The notes under the pieces are model-generated. The model did no database searches. It worked only from the letters and a program-made list of their open reading frames with translations, and was not told the origin of the DNA. DNA of 7,414 bases from Acidobacteria bacterium UBA2994 (lineage in GTDB: Bacteria > Acidobacteriota > Vicinamibacteria > Vicinamibacterales > UBA8438), in contig DEAA01000031.1 of the NCBI GenBank assembly GCA_002346545.1, forward strand, positions 1,413 to 8,826. The letters are read 5' to 3'. Positions within the stretch are counted from its first letter, which is position 1; every line of letters begins with the position of its first letter. Made by a program: the position numbers and the translations under genes. Positions 1 through 7,011 of the stretch are shown here, in pieces.

Positions 1-123
1 CTGCATAACATACACTTCTACCTTGACACCATGCGGCGAATGAGGGACGCTATCGCGTTCGGCTCGTTTGAGTCGTTCAGGCTACGATTTCACGAGACGT
101 TCTCTCGCCGACCCCGTTCCTAG
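1..123 (+). CDS. tgt: tRNA-guanine(34) transglycosylase Tgt, C-terminal fragment
   Basis: The window opens inside this gene: frame 1 is open from base 1 to the TAG at 121-123, giving the last 40 residues. They begin LHNIHFYLDTMRRMRDAI and end in SRRPRS. This matches the C-terminal end of bacterial Tgt, where a histidine in a 'LHN' context is the last ligand of the structural zinc (Cys-Cys-Cys-His); here it would be the second visible residue. The downstream helix with the FYLDTMRRMRDAI pattern is also typical. Tgt swaps guanine 34 for the queuosine precursor preQ1 in the tRNAs with GUN anticodons (Tyr, His, Asn, Asp). Its position directly before yajC-secD-secF is the well-known order in many bacteria and supports the call. 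The catalytic domain lies outside the window, so intactness cannot be judged. Confidence 0.9.
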   Translation: MHNIHFYLDTMRRMRDAIAFGSFESFRLRFHETFSRRPRS

Positions 124-144
124 TGGTCTCCGGAAGCGTGACTG

Positions 145-177
145 TCCCGGCCTCCGGCGCCAGGGCGCCGGTCGGGA
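145..177 (+). promoter_or_regulatory. Intercistronic hairpin between tgt and yajC
   Basis: A 7-bp perfect GC stem (154-160 CCGGCGC pairs with 165-171 GCGCCGG, loop CAGG) sits on a second stem (145-149 TCCCG pairs with 173-177 CGGGA) separated by a small asymmetric internal loop. It lies in the 80-nt gap, 26 nt before the yajC start. No run of T follows, so it does not look like an intrinsic terminator. A role in mRNA processing, stability or partial attenuation is inference. The pairing itself is directly visible. Confidence 0.5.
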
Positions 178-203
178 GCGAGTGACAGGTAAGACGGAGC
201 CCG

Positions 204-554
204 ATGCACCTTAATAGCCTGCCCGTCGTGTTGGCCATGGCGGCCCCGCCCCAGGGCGGAGCGGCACCTGCCTGGGTGCAGTTCGTGCCGTTCGCGCTGA
301 TCCTCGGCATCTTCTATTTCATCATCATCATGCCAATGCGGAAGCGGCAGAAGAAGGTGGCGGAGTTCCGTGACGCTCTTAAGGTCGACGACAAGATCAT
401 CACGACCAGTGGCATCTACGGCAGCATCACGAGGCTGAACGATCACTCGGTGCAGCTCCAGATCGCGGACAAGGTCCGGATCGAGGTGTCACGGGCCGCG
501 ATCGGCGGCTACCAGGGCCAGGAGCCGGTGGTTCAGGACACGGGGTCAATGTAG
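204..554 (+). CDS. yajC: Preprotein translocase subunit YajC
   Basis: This 116-residue protein has the YajC layout, near the usual 85-115 residues. A short Ala/Pro/Gly-rich N-terminus is followed by one membrane helix at about residues 25-43, a basic stretch PMRKRQKK (44-51), and a small cytoplasmic domain containing LKVDDKIITTSGIYGSI, the family's most recognisable segment. YajC associates with SecD and SecF in the inner membrane; its precise role is still unclear. The ATG at 204 is preferred because GGAG (196-199) lies 4 nt upstream. An internal ATG at 237 has no comparable ribosome site, although starting there would still keep the helix. The stop is 30 nt before secD, so the two are very likely co-transcribed. 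Confidence 0.95.
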   Translation: MHLNSLPVVLAMAAPPQGGAAPAWVQFVPFALILGIFYFIIIMPMRKRQKKVAEFRDALKVDDKIITTSGIYGSITRLNDHSVQLQIADKVRIEVSRAAIGGYQGQEPVVQDTGSM

Positions 555-584
555 CGCTTCCGGCGTGACCACGAGAGTAGAGCG

Positions 585-2153
585 ATGGCGAAGAACCTGC
601 GCTGGAAGGTATTGACCGTGGTGGCGGTCGTCGTAGCCGCCGCGGCGGCCGTGTACCCCCCGGGGGATCGGATCCGGCTGGGGCTCGATCTGCGGGGCGG
701 GGCGCACATGGTCATGCAGGTCGAGACCGATGACGCGCTTCAGCTGCAGACCGAGACCAGCGCCGAACAGCTGGGTGAGCAAGCGGCTCTGGCGGGCATC
801 GTGCTGGCATCCTCAGCTGCCGTGTCGCCTACCGAGCTTCGGATCGAGGGGGTGACGCCGGCGCGTGACCAAGAGTTCAGACAGATCGCCGATGACCTGC
901 TCCAGGCTTCCTATGATCGGACGCCAGGCGCCAATGGCAGCTATACGTTCCAGATGCTGCCCGGCATCGAGCGGACGCTCCGGGAAGAGTCGGTGCGGCA
1001 GGCGCTTCAGACGATCGAGCGGCGGGTCAACGAACTCGGCGTGGCCGAGCCCATCGTGGCTCCCCACGGCGTGGGCGGCGACCAGATTCTGGTCCAGCTA
1101 CCCGGTGTCGAAGATGTCGATGGCGCTAAGCAGGTCATCCGCTCGACCGGCATGCTCGAACTGAAGGTTGTCGAGGACGGTCCGGCGCCGACCCGCGAGC
1201 TCCTGCTCACTACCCGCAACGGGGTGGTCCCGCCCGACATGGAAGTGATCTCCGGAGGGGATGAGTCCATCGGAGCTGCGCCGGGGGCCACGGTGTTCTA
1301 TCTGACCCGTCGAGTCGCTCCGGTGACGGGGCGAGATCTTCGCAACGCCAGTCCGACCATCGACGAGTTCAATCAGCCGGCCATCAGTTTTTCGTTCAAC
1401 CGGGAAGGCGCTAGGAAGTTCGGCGACTTCACCGGGGCCAACGTCGGCCGCAGTCTGGCGATCATCATGGACGGCAGGGTCTATTCGGCTCCCAACATCC
1501 AAGAGCCGATTACCGGCGGGGAAGGACGCATCACCGGTACGTTCACCTCTGAAGAGGCCAACGACCTGGCGCTGATTCTGCGTTCGGGTGCTTTGCCGGC
1601 GGATCTGACCTATCTCGAGGAGCGCACGGTCGGCCCGAGCCTCGGTGCTGACTCGATCCAGGCCGGTGTTACGGCCTCGGTTGCGGGGCTCGCCATGGTG
1701 GCGTTGTTCATGCTGGCCTACTATCGGTTGTCCGGGATCAACGCGGTCGTGGCGGTCGCGCTGAACCTCCTGATTCTGCTGGCCTGTATGGCCTACGTCG
1801 ACGCGGTCCTCACGCTGCCGGGTATCGCCGGGTTTATCTTGACCATCGGGATGGGCGTCGACTCGAATGTGCTCATTTTCGAGCGGATCAAGGAGGAGCT
1901 GTCGACGGCTCGAGGTGTCCGGGCTGCGGTCTCCGCCGGGTTCGACCGGGTGTGGTGGACCATCGTCGACACCCACGTCGCGTCCATCATCGCGGCGGCG
2001 TTCCTCTTTCAGTTTGGTTCGGGACCGATCCGCGGGTTTGCCACTACGCTGGCGTTCGGTCTCATCTCCAACGTCTTCACCGCGGTCTTCGTCTCGCGCA
2101 CTCTGTTCGAAGCGGTGCTGACGCGACGTCGCGAAGCCACGCTGAGTATCTAG
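585..2153 (+). CDS. secD: Protein translocase subunit SecD
   Basis: The 522-residue product is SecD, an RND-like membrane protein that with SecF uses the ion gradient to complete export of preproteins on the periplasmic side. Visible parts in order: TM1 (about 7-23); the D1 signature LGLDLRGGAHMVMQV (32-46); the large periplasmic region (about 47-345); VGPSLG (349-354); then five helices from about 360 to 506. TM4 contains GMGVDSNVLIFERIKEEL, whose Asp426 corresponds to the proton-pathway aspartate of Thermus SecDF (Asp340). TM5 is unusual: the common LDANLTT is replaced by VDTHVAS (Asp462, His464). GSGPIRGFATTL follows as expected. It is shorter than E. coli SecD (615) but within the family range. 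The ribosome site before ATG 585 is weak (GAGAG at 574-578), so coupling to yajC translation is plausible. secF starts 13 nt after the stop. Confidence 0.97.
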   Translation: MAKNLRWKVLTVVAVVVAAAAAVYPPGDRIRLGLDLRGGAHMVMQVETDDALQLQTETSAEQLGEQAALAGIVLASSAAVSPTELRIEGVTPARDQEFRQIADDLLQASYDRTPGANGSYTFQMLPGIERTLREESVRQALQTIERRVNELGVAEPIVAPHGVGGDQILVQLPGVEDVDGAKQVIRSTGMLELKVVEDGPAPTRELLLTTRNGVVPPDMEVISGGDESIGAAPGATVFYLTRRVAPVTGRDLRNASPTIDEFNQPAISFSFNREGARKFGDFTGANVGRSLAIIMDGRVYSAPNIQEPITGGEGRITGTFTSEEANDLALILRSGALPADLTYLEERTVGPSLGADSIQAGVTASVAGLAMVALFMLAYYRLSGINAVVAVALNLLILLACMAYVDAVLTLPGIAGFILTIGMGVDSNVLIFERIKEELSTARGVRAAVSAGFDRVWWTIVDTHVASIIAAAFLFQFGSGPIRGFATTLAFGLISNVFTAVFVSRTLFEAVLTRRREATLSI

Positions 2154-2166
2154 GCGGAACGGGTCC

Positions 2167-3162
2167 ATGCCGATCTTCAAGAACCCGAACATCGACTTTC
2201 TCAAGCTCCGATGGCCAGCCGTTGGGCTATCGGCTGCGATTATCGTGGCCGGCGCGATCACGATGGCGACACAGGGCGGTCCCCGGCTCGGTATCGATTT
2301 TTCGGGGGGCACGATCATCATCGTTCAATTCGAAGAACCGGTGACCGAGGACCAGGTCCGAACCGCCATAGGCGGCGTGGTGGATCAGGGAGTGGTGCAG
2401 CAATACGGCGACGACGCGGCTAACGAGATGCTGATCCGGTTGCCGCAAGGAGGCGCAGAGCAAGGCACCAGTCTTGAGGAAGGCGCGAATGCCGTGCGGA
2501 CGGCGCTTCAGCAGAGTGCGATTGGCGGGTTCTCGGTCATCGGCCAGGAATTGGTCGGCCCGGTCATCGGCGAGGAGCTGACGCGCCGGGGACGGAACGC
2601 CTTCGTCTTTGCCATGCTCGGCATTCTCATTTACATCGGGTTGCGCTTCCGCTTCAGCTTCGCCGTGGGGGCGATCATCGCTGTGGCTCATGACATCGCG
2701 ATCACGCTAGCGATGCTCACGTTTTTCGGCTTCGATCTCTCGCTTAACGTGGTCGCTGCGATGCTGACCATCACAGGGTATTCGGTCAACGACTCCATTG
2801 TCGTCTTCGACCGAGTGCGGGAGAACCTGCGGTCCATGCGCCGCGATGCCTTCGATACGCTCGTCAACACGAGCATTAATCAGACGCTGAGCCGAACGAT
2901 CATCACTTCGGGCACGACCGCCTTTACCGCCGCGGCTCTCTTCGTGGCCGGTGGGGACGTGCTAAAAGGGTTTGCCTTCACGATTCTCGTCGGTGTGATC
3001 AGCGGCACCTACTCGACGATCTTCATCGCCGCCGCCGCCGCGATCGTGATCAGCGAGCGACGCGCATCGCGTCGCGCGGCAGCGGTCGCCGAGCGTGCGT
3101 CGGACGCTTCGAAGCCGAAACGCCGAGGTGCCAGGAAGGCCCGGGCCCGGGCGCGCGCCTGA
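2167..3162 (+). CDS. secF: Protein translocase subunit SecF
   Basis: This 331-residue protein is SecF, the partner of SecD. TM1 (about 18-34) is followed by GIDFSGGT (42-49), the SecF counterpart of the SecD D1 motif. After the periplasmic domain comes VGPVIGEELTRRG, then five helices (about 141-292). The two key membrane motifs are intact: ITGYSVNDSIVVFDRVREN with Asp209, and NQTLSRTIITSGTT with Arg243. These match the functionally important Asp637 and Arg671 of Thermus SecDF, so the proton path looks complete. The ATG at 2167 lies 13 nt after the secD stop with a purine-rich GGCGGAACGGG upstream. The C-terminus is odd: residues 296-331 form a tail rich in Arg, Lys and Ala (11 Arg and 3 Lys in 36), encoded by very GC-rich DNA with a palindromic run at 3139-3152. 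SecD and SecF remain separate proteins here rather than fused. Confidence 0.97.
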   Translation: MPIFKNPNIDFLKLRWPAVGLSAAIIVAGAITMATQGGPRLGIDFSGGTIIIVQFEEPVTEDQVRTAIGGVVDQGVVQQYGDDAANEMLIRLPQGGAEQGTSLEEGANAVRTALQQSAIGGFSVIGQELVGPVIGEELTRRGRNAFVFAMLGILIYIGLRFRFSFAVGAIIAVAHDIAITLAMLTFFGFDLSLNVVAAMLTITGYSVNDSIVVFDRVRENLRSMRRDAFDTLVNTSINQTLSRTIITSGTTAFTAAALFVAGGDVLKGFAFTILVGVISGTYSTIFIAAAAAIVISERRASRRAAAVAERASDASKPKRRGARKARARARA

Positions 3163-3172
3163 CCTCGCCATT

Positions 3173-3208
3173 TCCGGGACGAGACCGACACGGCCGCCGT
3201 TTCCCGGA
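3173..3208 (+). repeat. Short inverted repeat between secF and uppP
   Basis: TCCGGGA (3173-3179) and TCCCGGA (3202-3208) are exact inverted copies separated by 22 nt, inside the 67-nt gap after secF. They could pair in RNA or mark a regulator site. There is no T-tract after the second arm, so termination is not supported. With only 7 bp and a long loop, chance in GC-rich DNA is a fair explanation. Confidence 0.3.
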
Positions 3209-3229
3209 CACTGACTACATAGAAGCAGC

Positions 3230-4033
3230 GTGACCGTCATTCAGGCCGCGTGGCTCGGGGTAGTGCAGGGCCTTACCGAATTCCTCCCGATTTCGAGCTC
3301 CGCGCACCTGATTCTGACCCGCGAACTGCTTGGTTGGGAGGCTGGCCCCGTCGAGATCCCGTTCGACGTGGCGTGTCATCTAGGCACCTTGCTCTCGGTG
3401 TTGCTCTATTTCCGAAGTGACCTTGTCGAAATGGTGCGGGCGACACCAGAGGTGCTGACGGGCGCTCCGGGTGAACCGGCGCAGATGGCTCAGCGTCTCA
3501 TTGTAGGCACTGTGCCGATCGCATTGGTTGGATGGCTGCTGGCCGGCGTCATCGACCGCCTTCGTGAGCCGGGTGTCGTGGTGTTGACATTGAGCGCCGG
3601 CGCGCTGGTAATGCTCGTGGCCGAACGGGTGGCGCGACTTGAGCGGGAGGCAGCGTCGTTGACGCTCTTCGAAGCCTTCGGGCTCGGATGCGCGCAGGCG
3701 GTGGCGCTCATCCCCGGGGTGTCGCGCTCAGGGTCGGTCATCACCGTGGCGATGTTGCGAGGGCTGAACCGGAAGGAAGCGGCGCGTTTCTCGTTCCTCC
3801 TAGGGATTCCGGCCATTCTGGCCGCCGGGGTCCGAAGCGCGTGGACCGTGCCGGCCGGGGCGTTGTCGGGGCAAGCCACCGTGCTAGCCGTCGGGTTTCT
3901 GGCCTCGGGTGTGGTCGGGTACCTGGCGGTTGCCGGCCTGATCAGGTACCTTGCACATCATCCGATCGATCTCTTCGCGTACTACCGGCTGGTCGTAGCC
4001 GCCGCCTTGCTCGTCTGGCTGCTGGCGTCCTAG
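3230..4033 (+). CDS. uppP: Undecaprenyl-diphosphatase UppP (BacA family)
   Basis: The product of 267 residues is a polytopic inner-membrane phosphatase. It removes one phosphate from undecaprenyl diphosphate, returning the lipid carrier for peptidoglycan and other envelope polymers; extra copies confer bacitracin resistance. Both family signatures are present: QGLTEFLPISSSAHL (13-27, with the catalytic-site Glu17) and ALIPGVSRSGS (159-169, with Arg166 of the PGxSRSG loop). The first Glu of the E. coli ExxxE pattern is Gln13 here, a substitution I recall as common in this family. Length fits the usual 260-290. The start is GTG: no in-frame ATG lies between the secF stop and the first conserved motif, and the upstream AGAAGCA is only a weak ribosome site. 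The gene follows secF by 67 nt and precedes the DUF502 gene by 8 nt, so it probably shares a transcript with at least the latter. Confidence 0.96.
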   Translation: MTVIQAAWLGVVQGLTEFLPISSSAHLILTRELLGWEAGPVEIPFDVACHLGTLLSVLLYFRSDLVEMVRATPEVLTGAPGEPAQMAQRLIVGTVPIALVGWLLAGVIDRLREPGVVVLTLSAGALVMLVAERVARLEREAASLTLFEAFGLGCAQAVALIPGVSRSGSVITVAMLRGLNRKEAARFSFLLGIPAILAAGVRSAWTVPAGALSGQATVLAVGFLASGVVGYLAVAGLIRYLAHHPIDLFAYYRLVVAAALLVWLLAS

Positions 4034-4041
4034 CTGGCCAG

Positions 4042-4701
4042 ATGCCGATGCAGTGGTTACGCCGCAGTTTCATCGCCGGCTGTTTCGTGATGGTGCCCCT
4101 CATCATCACGGTGGCGGCCCTTGTCTGGGCGTTTCAGTTGATCGACGGGGCGATGGCGCCTCTCTACATCCGCTGGCTTGGGCACGAGATCCCAGGGCTT
4201 GGGCTTGTCACGACGCTGGCACTTGTTTTGGCGGTCGGCGGGCTCGCCACCAACGTACTGGGCAAGCGACTCTTGCAGCGGGGCGAGTCGTATCTGCTGA
4301 GACTGCCCGTGTTCCGTGCGGTGTACGCCCCGGTCAAGCAGCTGGTGGCGGCCTTCTCGCCCGAGAACGAGATGGCGTTCAAGCGTGTGGTTCTGGTGGA
4401 CGACGAGCAGACCGGCTATGTGCTCGGCTTCCTCACCAAGGAGTTCACGCTCGATCAGGGTTCCGGCGACGAGCCGATGCTGGCGGTCTATGTGCCGACT
4501 AATCATCTGTACTTGGGCGACGTCCGGATCTTTCCTAAGCGACGGGCCCGTTACCCAGATCTGACCGTGAAGGAGGGAGTACAAATCTTTCTTACCGGCG
4601 GGATGGCTGTCAGTCGGGTCCTACGGGCGGTCACGCTTGAGCATGAGGACGTGGCGGAACCGTACAGCTCAGGGGAGACGGAGTCACGTACAACCCCATG
4701 A
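4042..4701 (+). CDS. DUF502 family membrane protein
   Basis: Starting at ATG 4042 the product has 219 residues; ATG 4048 would remove two. The frame is open far upstream inside uppP, but that part is overlap and does not look like protein. Layout: basic N-terminus, TM1 (about 11-33), a loop, TM2 (about 52-74), then a soluble domain. The segment LPVFRAVYAPVKQ (88-100) is the characteristic DUF502 motif, followed by a beta-rich part (GYVLGFLTKEF, MLAVYVPT) and VKEGVQIFLTGGMAV near the end. The usual 'PTTPNPTSG' turn is instead PTNHLYLGD (152-160). Bacterial function is unknown; plant homologues (COV/LCV) affect vascular patterning, which does not transfer. The 8-nt gap after uppP suggests translational coupling, since no good ribosome site is visible. 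A role at the envelope is inference from topology and neighbours. Confidence 0.88.
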   Translation: MPMQWLRRSFIAGCFVMVPLIITVAALVWAFQLIDGAMAPLYIRWLGHEIPGLGLVTTLALVLAVGGLATNVLGKRLLQRGESYLLRLPVFRAVYAPVKQLVAAFSPENEMAFKRVVLVDDEQTGYVLGFLTKEFTLDQGSGDEPMLAVYVPTNHLYLGDVRIFPKRRARYPDLTVKEGVQIFLTGGMAVSRVLRAVTLEHEDVAEPYSSGETESRTTP

Positions 4702-4902
4702 GACTCTTCCTCTGCGATCGTCGCTTGACAGCGGAGGCAGGCGATTGTTAGTTTGCGGGGTTTGTCAGTGGCGCTTTGACGGCGCCAGAACCCCAGCGAA
4801 CGGTTAGTGAGCGGTTTTGGGTCGCGAGGGCAAGCCCGCCCCGGTGGGGGCGTCGTCCCGGCTAGACGTCGGAAGCCGCGGTTAAGTAACGTAAGGATCT
4901 GA
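4702..4902 (+). promoter_or_regulatory. Structured non-coding leader of hppA
   Basis: This 201-nt stretch contains no plausible gene. It holds several pairings. One is a compound hairpin at 4755-4797: GC/GC with one bulged A, then GGGGTT 4757-4762 with AACCCC 4789-4794, then inner TGGCGC 4769-4774 with GCGCCA 4782-4787. The other is a compact hairpin at 4837-4852 (CGCCCC, loop GGTG, GGGGCG). The motif CGGTTA occurs at 4801-4806 and 4879-4884, with GCGGTT at 4811-4816. No T-run follows either hairpin, so intrinsic termination is not supported. I do not recognise a known riboswitch consensus; fluoride sensing would be logical for a pyrophosphatase, but its signature is not visible. The element ends in a good ribosome site (AAGGA, 4893-4897) 5 nt before ATG 4903. 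Confidence 0.45.
4725..4753 (+). promoter_or_regulatory. Possible sigma70-type promoter upstream of hppA
   Basis: A perfect TTGACA (4725-4730) is followed after 17 nt by TTAGTT (4748-4753), a poor -10 element; other registers (GTTAGT, TGTTAG) are no better than modest. The site lies just after the DUF502 stop and about 150 nt before hppA, a sensible place for a promoter. Transcription would start near 4760, which would cut off the outer stem of the hairpin at 4755-4797. Support rests on the -35 and location only. Confidence 0.35.
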
Positions 4903-7011
4903 ATGGACAATCCACTGTATCTGGTCTTGGGCCTCGGGGCACCGCTTGTCGCCGCGGTCTTCGCCTTCGTCCTGGTTAATAGCATCAACAAGAAAGACGC
5001 CGGCTCCGAGCGCATGCAGCGGATCTCTGCGCTCATCCGCAGCGGCGCCATGGCGTTCTTGAAGACCGAGTACAGCGTGCTCGCGATTTTCGTGGCCGTA
5101 ATGTTCGTGGTGCTGGTGGCGTTCCTGCCCGGCGACTCTCTGCTGGTGGGTGTGAGCTTCCTGGTCGGCGCGCTGCTGTCGGCCACCGCTGGCTGGGTCG
5201 GCATGCGCACGGCCACCGGCGCGGCTGTGCGTACCACCGCCGCGGCCCAGACGAGCCTGGCTGGCGCGTTGCAGGTCGCGTTCTCGAGTGGCGCGGTCAT
5301 GGGACTGACGGTGGTCGCCTTGGGCACGCTCGGTATTGCGTTGCTCTACCTGCTCTATGGCGGGCTCAGCGGCGAGGGCGTCGCGGCCATCGACTCTTTG
5401 CTCGGGCTGTCGTTGGGTGCCTCCTCGATCGCACTCTTCGCTCGCGTTGGCGGCGGGATTTTCACCAAGGCGGCCGACGTCGCCGGCGACCTGTCCGGAA
5501 AAGTCGAAGCCGGTATACCGGAGGACGACCCGCGCAATCCGGCCACGATCGCTGACAGCGTCGGCGACAACGTTGGCGACGTCGCCGGCATGGGGGCCGA
5601 CCTGTTCGAGTCCTACGTCGGCAGCATCATTTCGGCGGTGGCTCTCGCGTGGGCGCTGAGCCAGGTGACCGCCGGTGATCTCTGGGGGGTCGATGCTGGC
5701 TCGTTTGCGGCCGTGCAGGCCGACCTGGCTGTGTTTCCCGTGCTACTGGCCGGGTTGGGGATCTTCGCGTCGATCCTCGGCACCTTTACCGTCCGGACCG
5801 ATGACGAGAGCAAGGTGCAGGGCGCATTGCTCCGTGGGCTGATCGTGGCGTCGGCGGTCGTCATCGTCGGGACCGCCGGTCTGATCCAGGTCACCGCGGT
5901 GCCCTGGGCCGTCATGGGTTGCGTTGTGTTCGGCGTCGTGTCGGGGGTGATCATCGGCAAGATCACCGAGTACTACACCGGGAAGGACAAACCGCCGGCA
6001 GCGCACATCGCGGTGCAGTCGAAGACCGGTCCAGCCACCAACATCATCGCTGGCCTCGGTGTCGGCATGATGTCGTGCGGTTACCCCATCCTCGTCATCG
6101 CCGCCACCATCTACGGTAGCTATCAGATGGGCGAGCTCTACGGCATCGCGATCGCCGCCGTGGGCATGCTTTCGACCCTCGGAATCAGCCTGGGCGTCGA
6201 CGCGTACGGTCCGGTGGCGGACAATGCGGGGGGCATTGCCGAGATGAGCAAGTGCGAGTCGTTCGTGCGCGACCGCACCGACGCCCTCGACGCGGTGGGC
6301 AACACGACCGCTGCCATGGGCAAGGGCTTCGCCATCGGCTCAGCGGCCTTGACCGCGCTCGCGCTCTTCTCGACGTTCCAGGCCAAGGCTGCAGAGGCGG
6401 TCGCAGCGGGTGGCGGCGCGACCGCGTTCGATCCGCGGCTGCTCTCGCTTGAGCTGACCAATCCGAACGTGCTAATCGGCATGTTCATCGGCGGGATGCT
6501 GCCCTTTATTTTTTCGGCTATGACCATGAACGCGGTCGGACGATCAGCCAACGAAATGATCGAAGAAGTGCGGCGGCAGTTCAAGAGTATCCCAGGGCTG
6601 CTCGAGGGCGAGGCCGAGCCTGATTCGGCTCGGTGCGTGGCGATCTCAACGCGGTCGGCGATTAAGGAAATGATCTTGCCCGGTCTGCTGGCGGTGTCCG
6701 CGCCGGTCCTGACTGGTTTCGTTCTCGGGGTGTCAGGCCTCGGCGGACTGCTTGGCGGCGCGCTCGTGACCGGCGTGCTGATGGCGCTGATGATGGCGAA
6801 CGCCGGTGGTGTGTGGGACAACGCGAAGAAGTTGATCGAGGAAGGGCATCACGGCGGCAAGGGGTCGGAGCCGCACAAGGCGGCGGTGATCGGCGATACG
6901 GTCGGAGACCCGTTCAAGGACACGTCAGGCCCGAGTCTGAACATCCTGATCAAGTTGATGACGATCGTTGCGGTTATCTTTGTTCCCTTGGTTGTGGCGT
7001 GGATGCAGTGA
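4903..7011 (+). CDS. hppA: Membrane ion-translocating pyrophosphatase HppA, K+-dependent class
   Basis: The 702-residue protein, with about 16 predicted helices, hydrolyses cytoplasmic pyrophosphate and pumps H+ or Na+ outward. Substrate motifs are in place: [11 protein letters not shown] (192-202) keeping Asp192, Asp196, Lys200 and Glu202; [21 protein letters not shown] (206-226); [16 protein letters not shown] (433-448); WDNAKK (638-643); and [11 protein letters not shown] (664-674). In the [10 protein letters not shown] motif the residues at the potassium-determining positions are Ala470 and Gly473; K+-independent enzymes carry Lys and usually Thr there, so this one should need K+. Glu236 in ADLFESYVG lies where the K+-dependent Na+ and H+ pumps keep their gate glutamate, while NILIK (680-684) has Asn where Thermotoga Na+-PPase, as I recall, has Asp. 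Ion choice is therefore undecided. Two signature positions differ from the common form (DVGADLVGK, IADNVGD). ATG 4903 has AAGGA 5 nt upstream. Both flanking gaps are long, so it may be transcribed alone. Confidence 0.96.
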   Translation: MDNPLYLVLGLGAPLVAAVFAFVLVNSINKKDAGSERMQRISALIRSGAMAFLKTEYSVLAIFVAVMFVVLVAFLPGDSLLVGVSFLVGALLSATAGWVGMRTATGAAVRTTAAAQTSLAGALQVAFSSGAVMGLTVVALGTLGIALLYLLYGGLSGEGVAAIDSLLGLSLGASSIALFARVGGGIFTKAADVAGDLSGKVEAGIPEDDPRNPATIADSVGDNVGDVAGMGADLFESYVGSIISAVALAWALSQVTAGDLWGVDAGSFAAVQADLAVFPVLLAGLGIFASILGTFTVRTDDESKVQGALLRGLIVASAVVIVGTAGLIQVTAVPWAVMGCVVFGVVSGVIIGKITEYYTGKDKPPAAHIAVQSKTGPATNIIAGLGVGMMSCGYPILVIAATIYGSYQMGELYGIAIAAVGMLSTLGISLGVDAYGPVADNAGGIAEMSKCESFVRDRTDALDAVGNTTAAMGKGFAIGSAALTALALFSTFQAKAAEAVAAGGGATAFDPRLLSLELTNPNVLIGMFIGGMLPFIFSAMTMNAVGRSANEMIEEVRRQFKSIPGLLEGEAEPDSARCVAISTRSAIKEMILPGLLAVSAPVLTGFVLGVSGLGGLLGGALVTGVLMALMMANAGGVWDNAKKLIEEGHHGGKGSEPHKAAVIGDTVGDPFKDTSGPSLNILIKLMTIVAVIFVPLVVAWMQ

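Noticed and set aside
1098..2321. 407-codon open frame on the minus strand across secD and the start of secF
   Set aside because: The opposite strand is an unmistakable SecD/SecF. The minus-strand product is rich in Arg, Asp and Gly with no family motif or membrane pattern, as expected for the shadow of a high-GC gene.
3584..3612. TTGACA-N17-GGTAAT promoter-like sequence inside uppP
   Set aside because: The -10 matches only 4 of 6, the site lies within conserved coding sequence, and it is more than 400 nt before the next gene. Chance occurrence is likely.
3688..4041. Upstream extension of the DUF502 frame within uppP
   Set aside because: The extra 118 residues are out of frame with intact uppP motifs and are Arg/Gly-rich without structure; family length and the hydrophobic N-terminus fit ATG 4042 or 4048.
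4755..4797. Intrinsic terminator after the DUF502 gene
   Set aside because: The stem is good, but it is followed by AGCGAACGG rather than a T-run.
4820..4885. Superficial resemblance of GGTCGCGAGGGCAAGCC to a c-di-GMP-I riboswitch start
   Set aside because: The required downstream elements (GGGACGCAAAGCC and the second-helix receptor) are not present, so the similarity is limited to a short purine-rich stretch.
4551..5327. 258-codon minus-strand open frame across the hppA leader
   Set aside because: It spans two convincing plus-strand genes, is low-complexity (Thr, Ala, Arg, Pro), and has no recognisable domain. It does not explain the leader.
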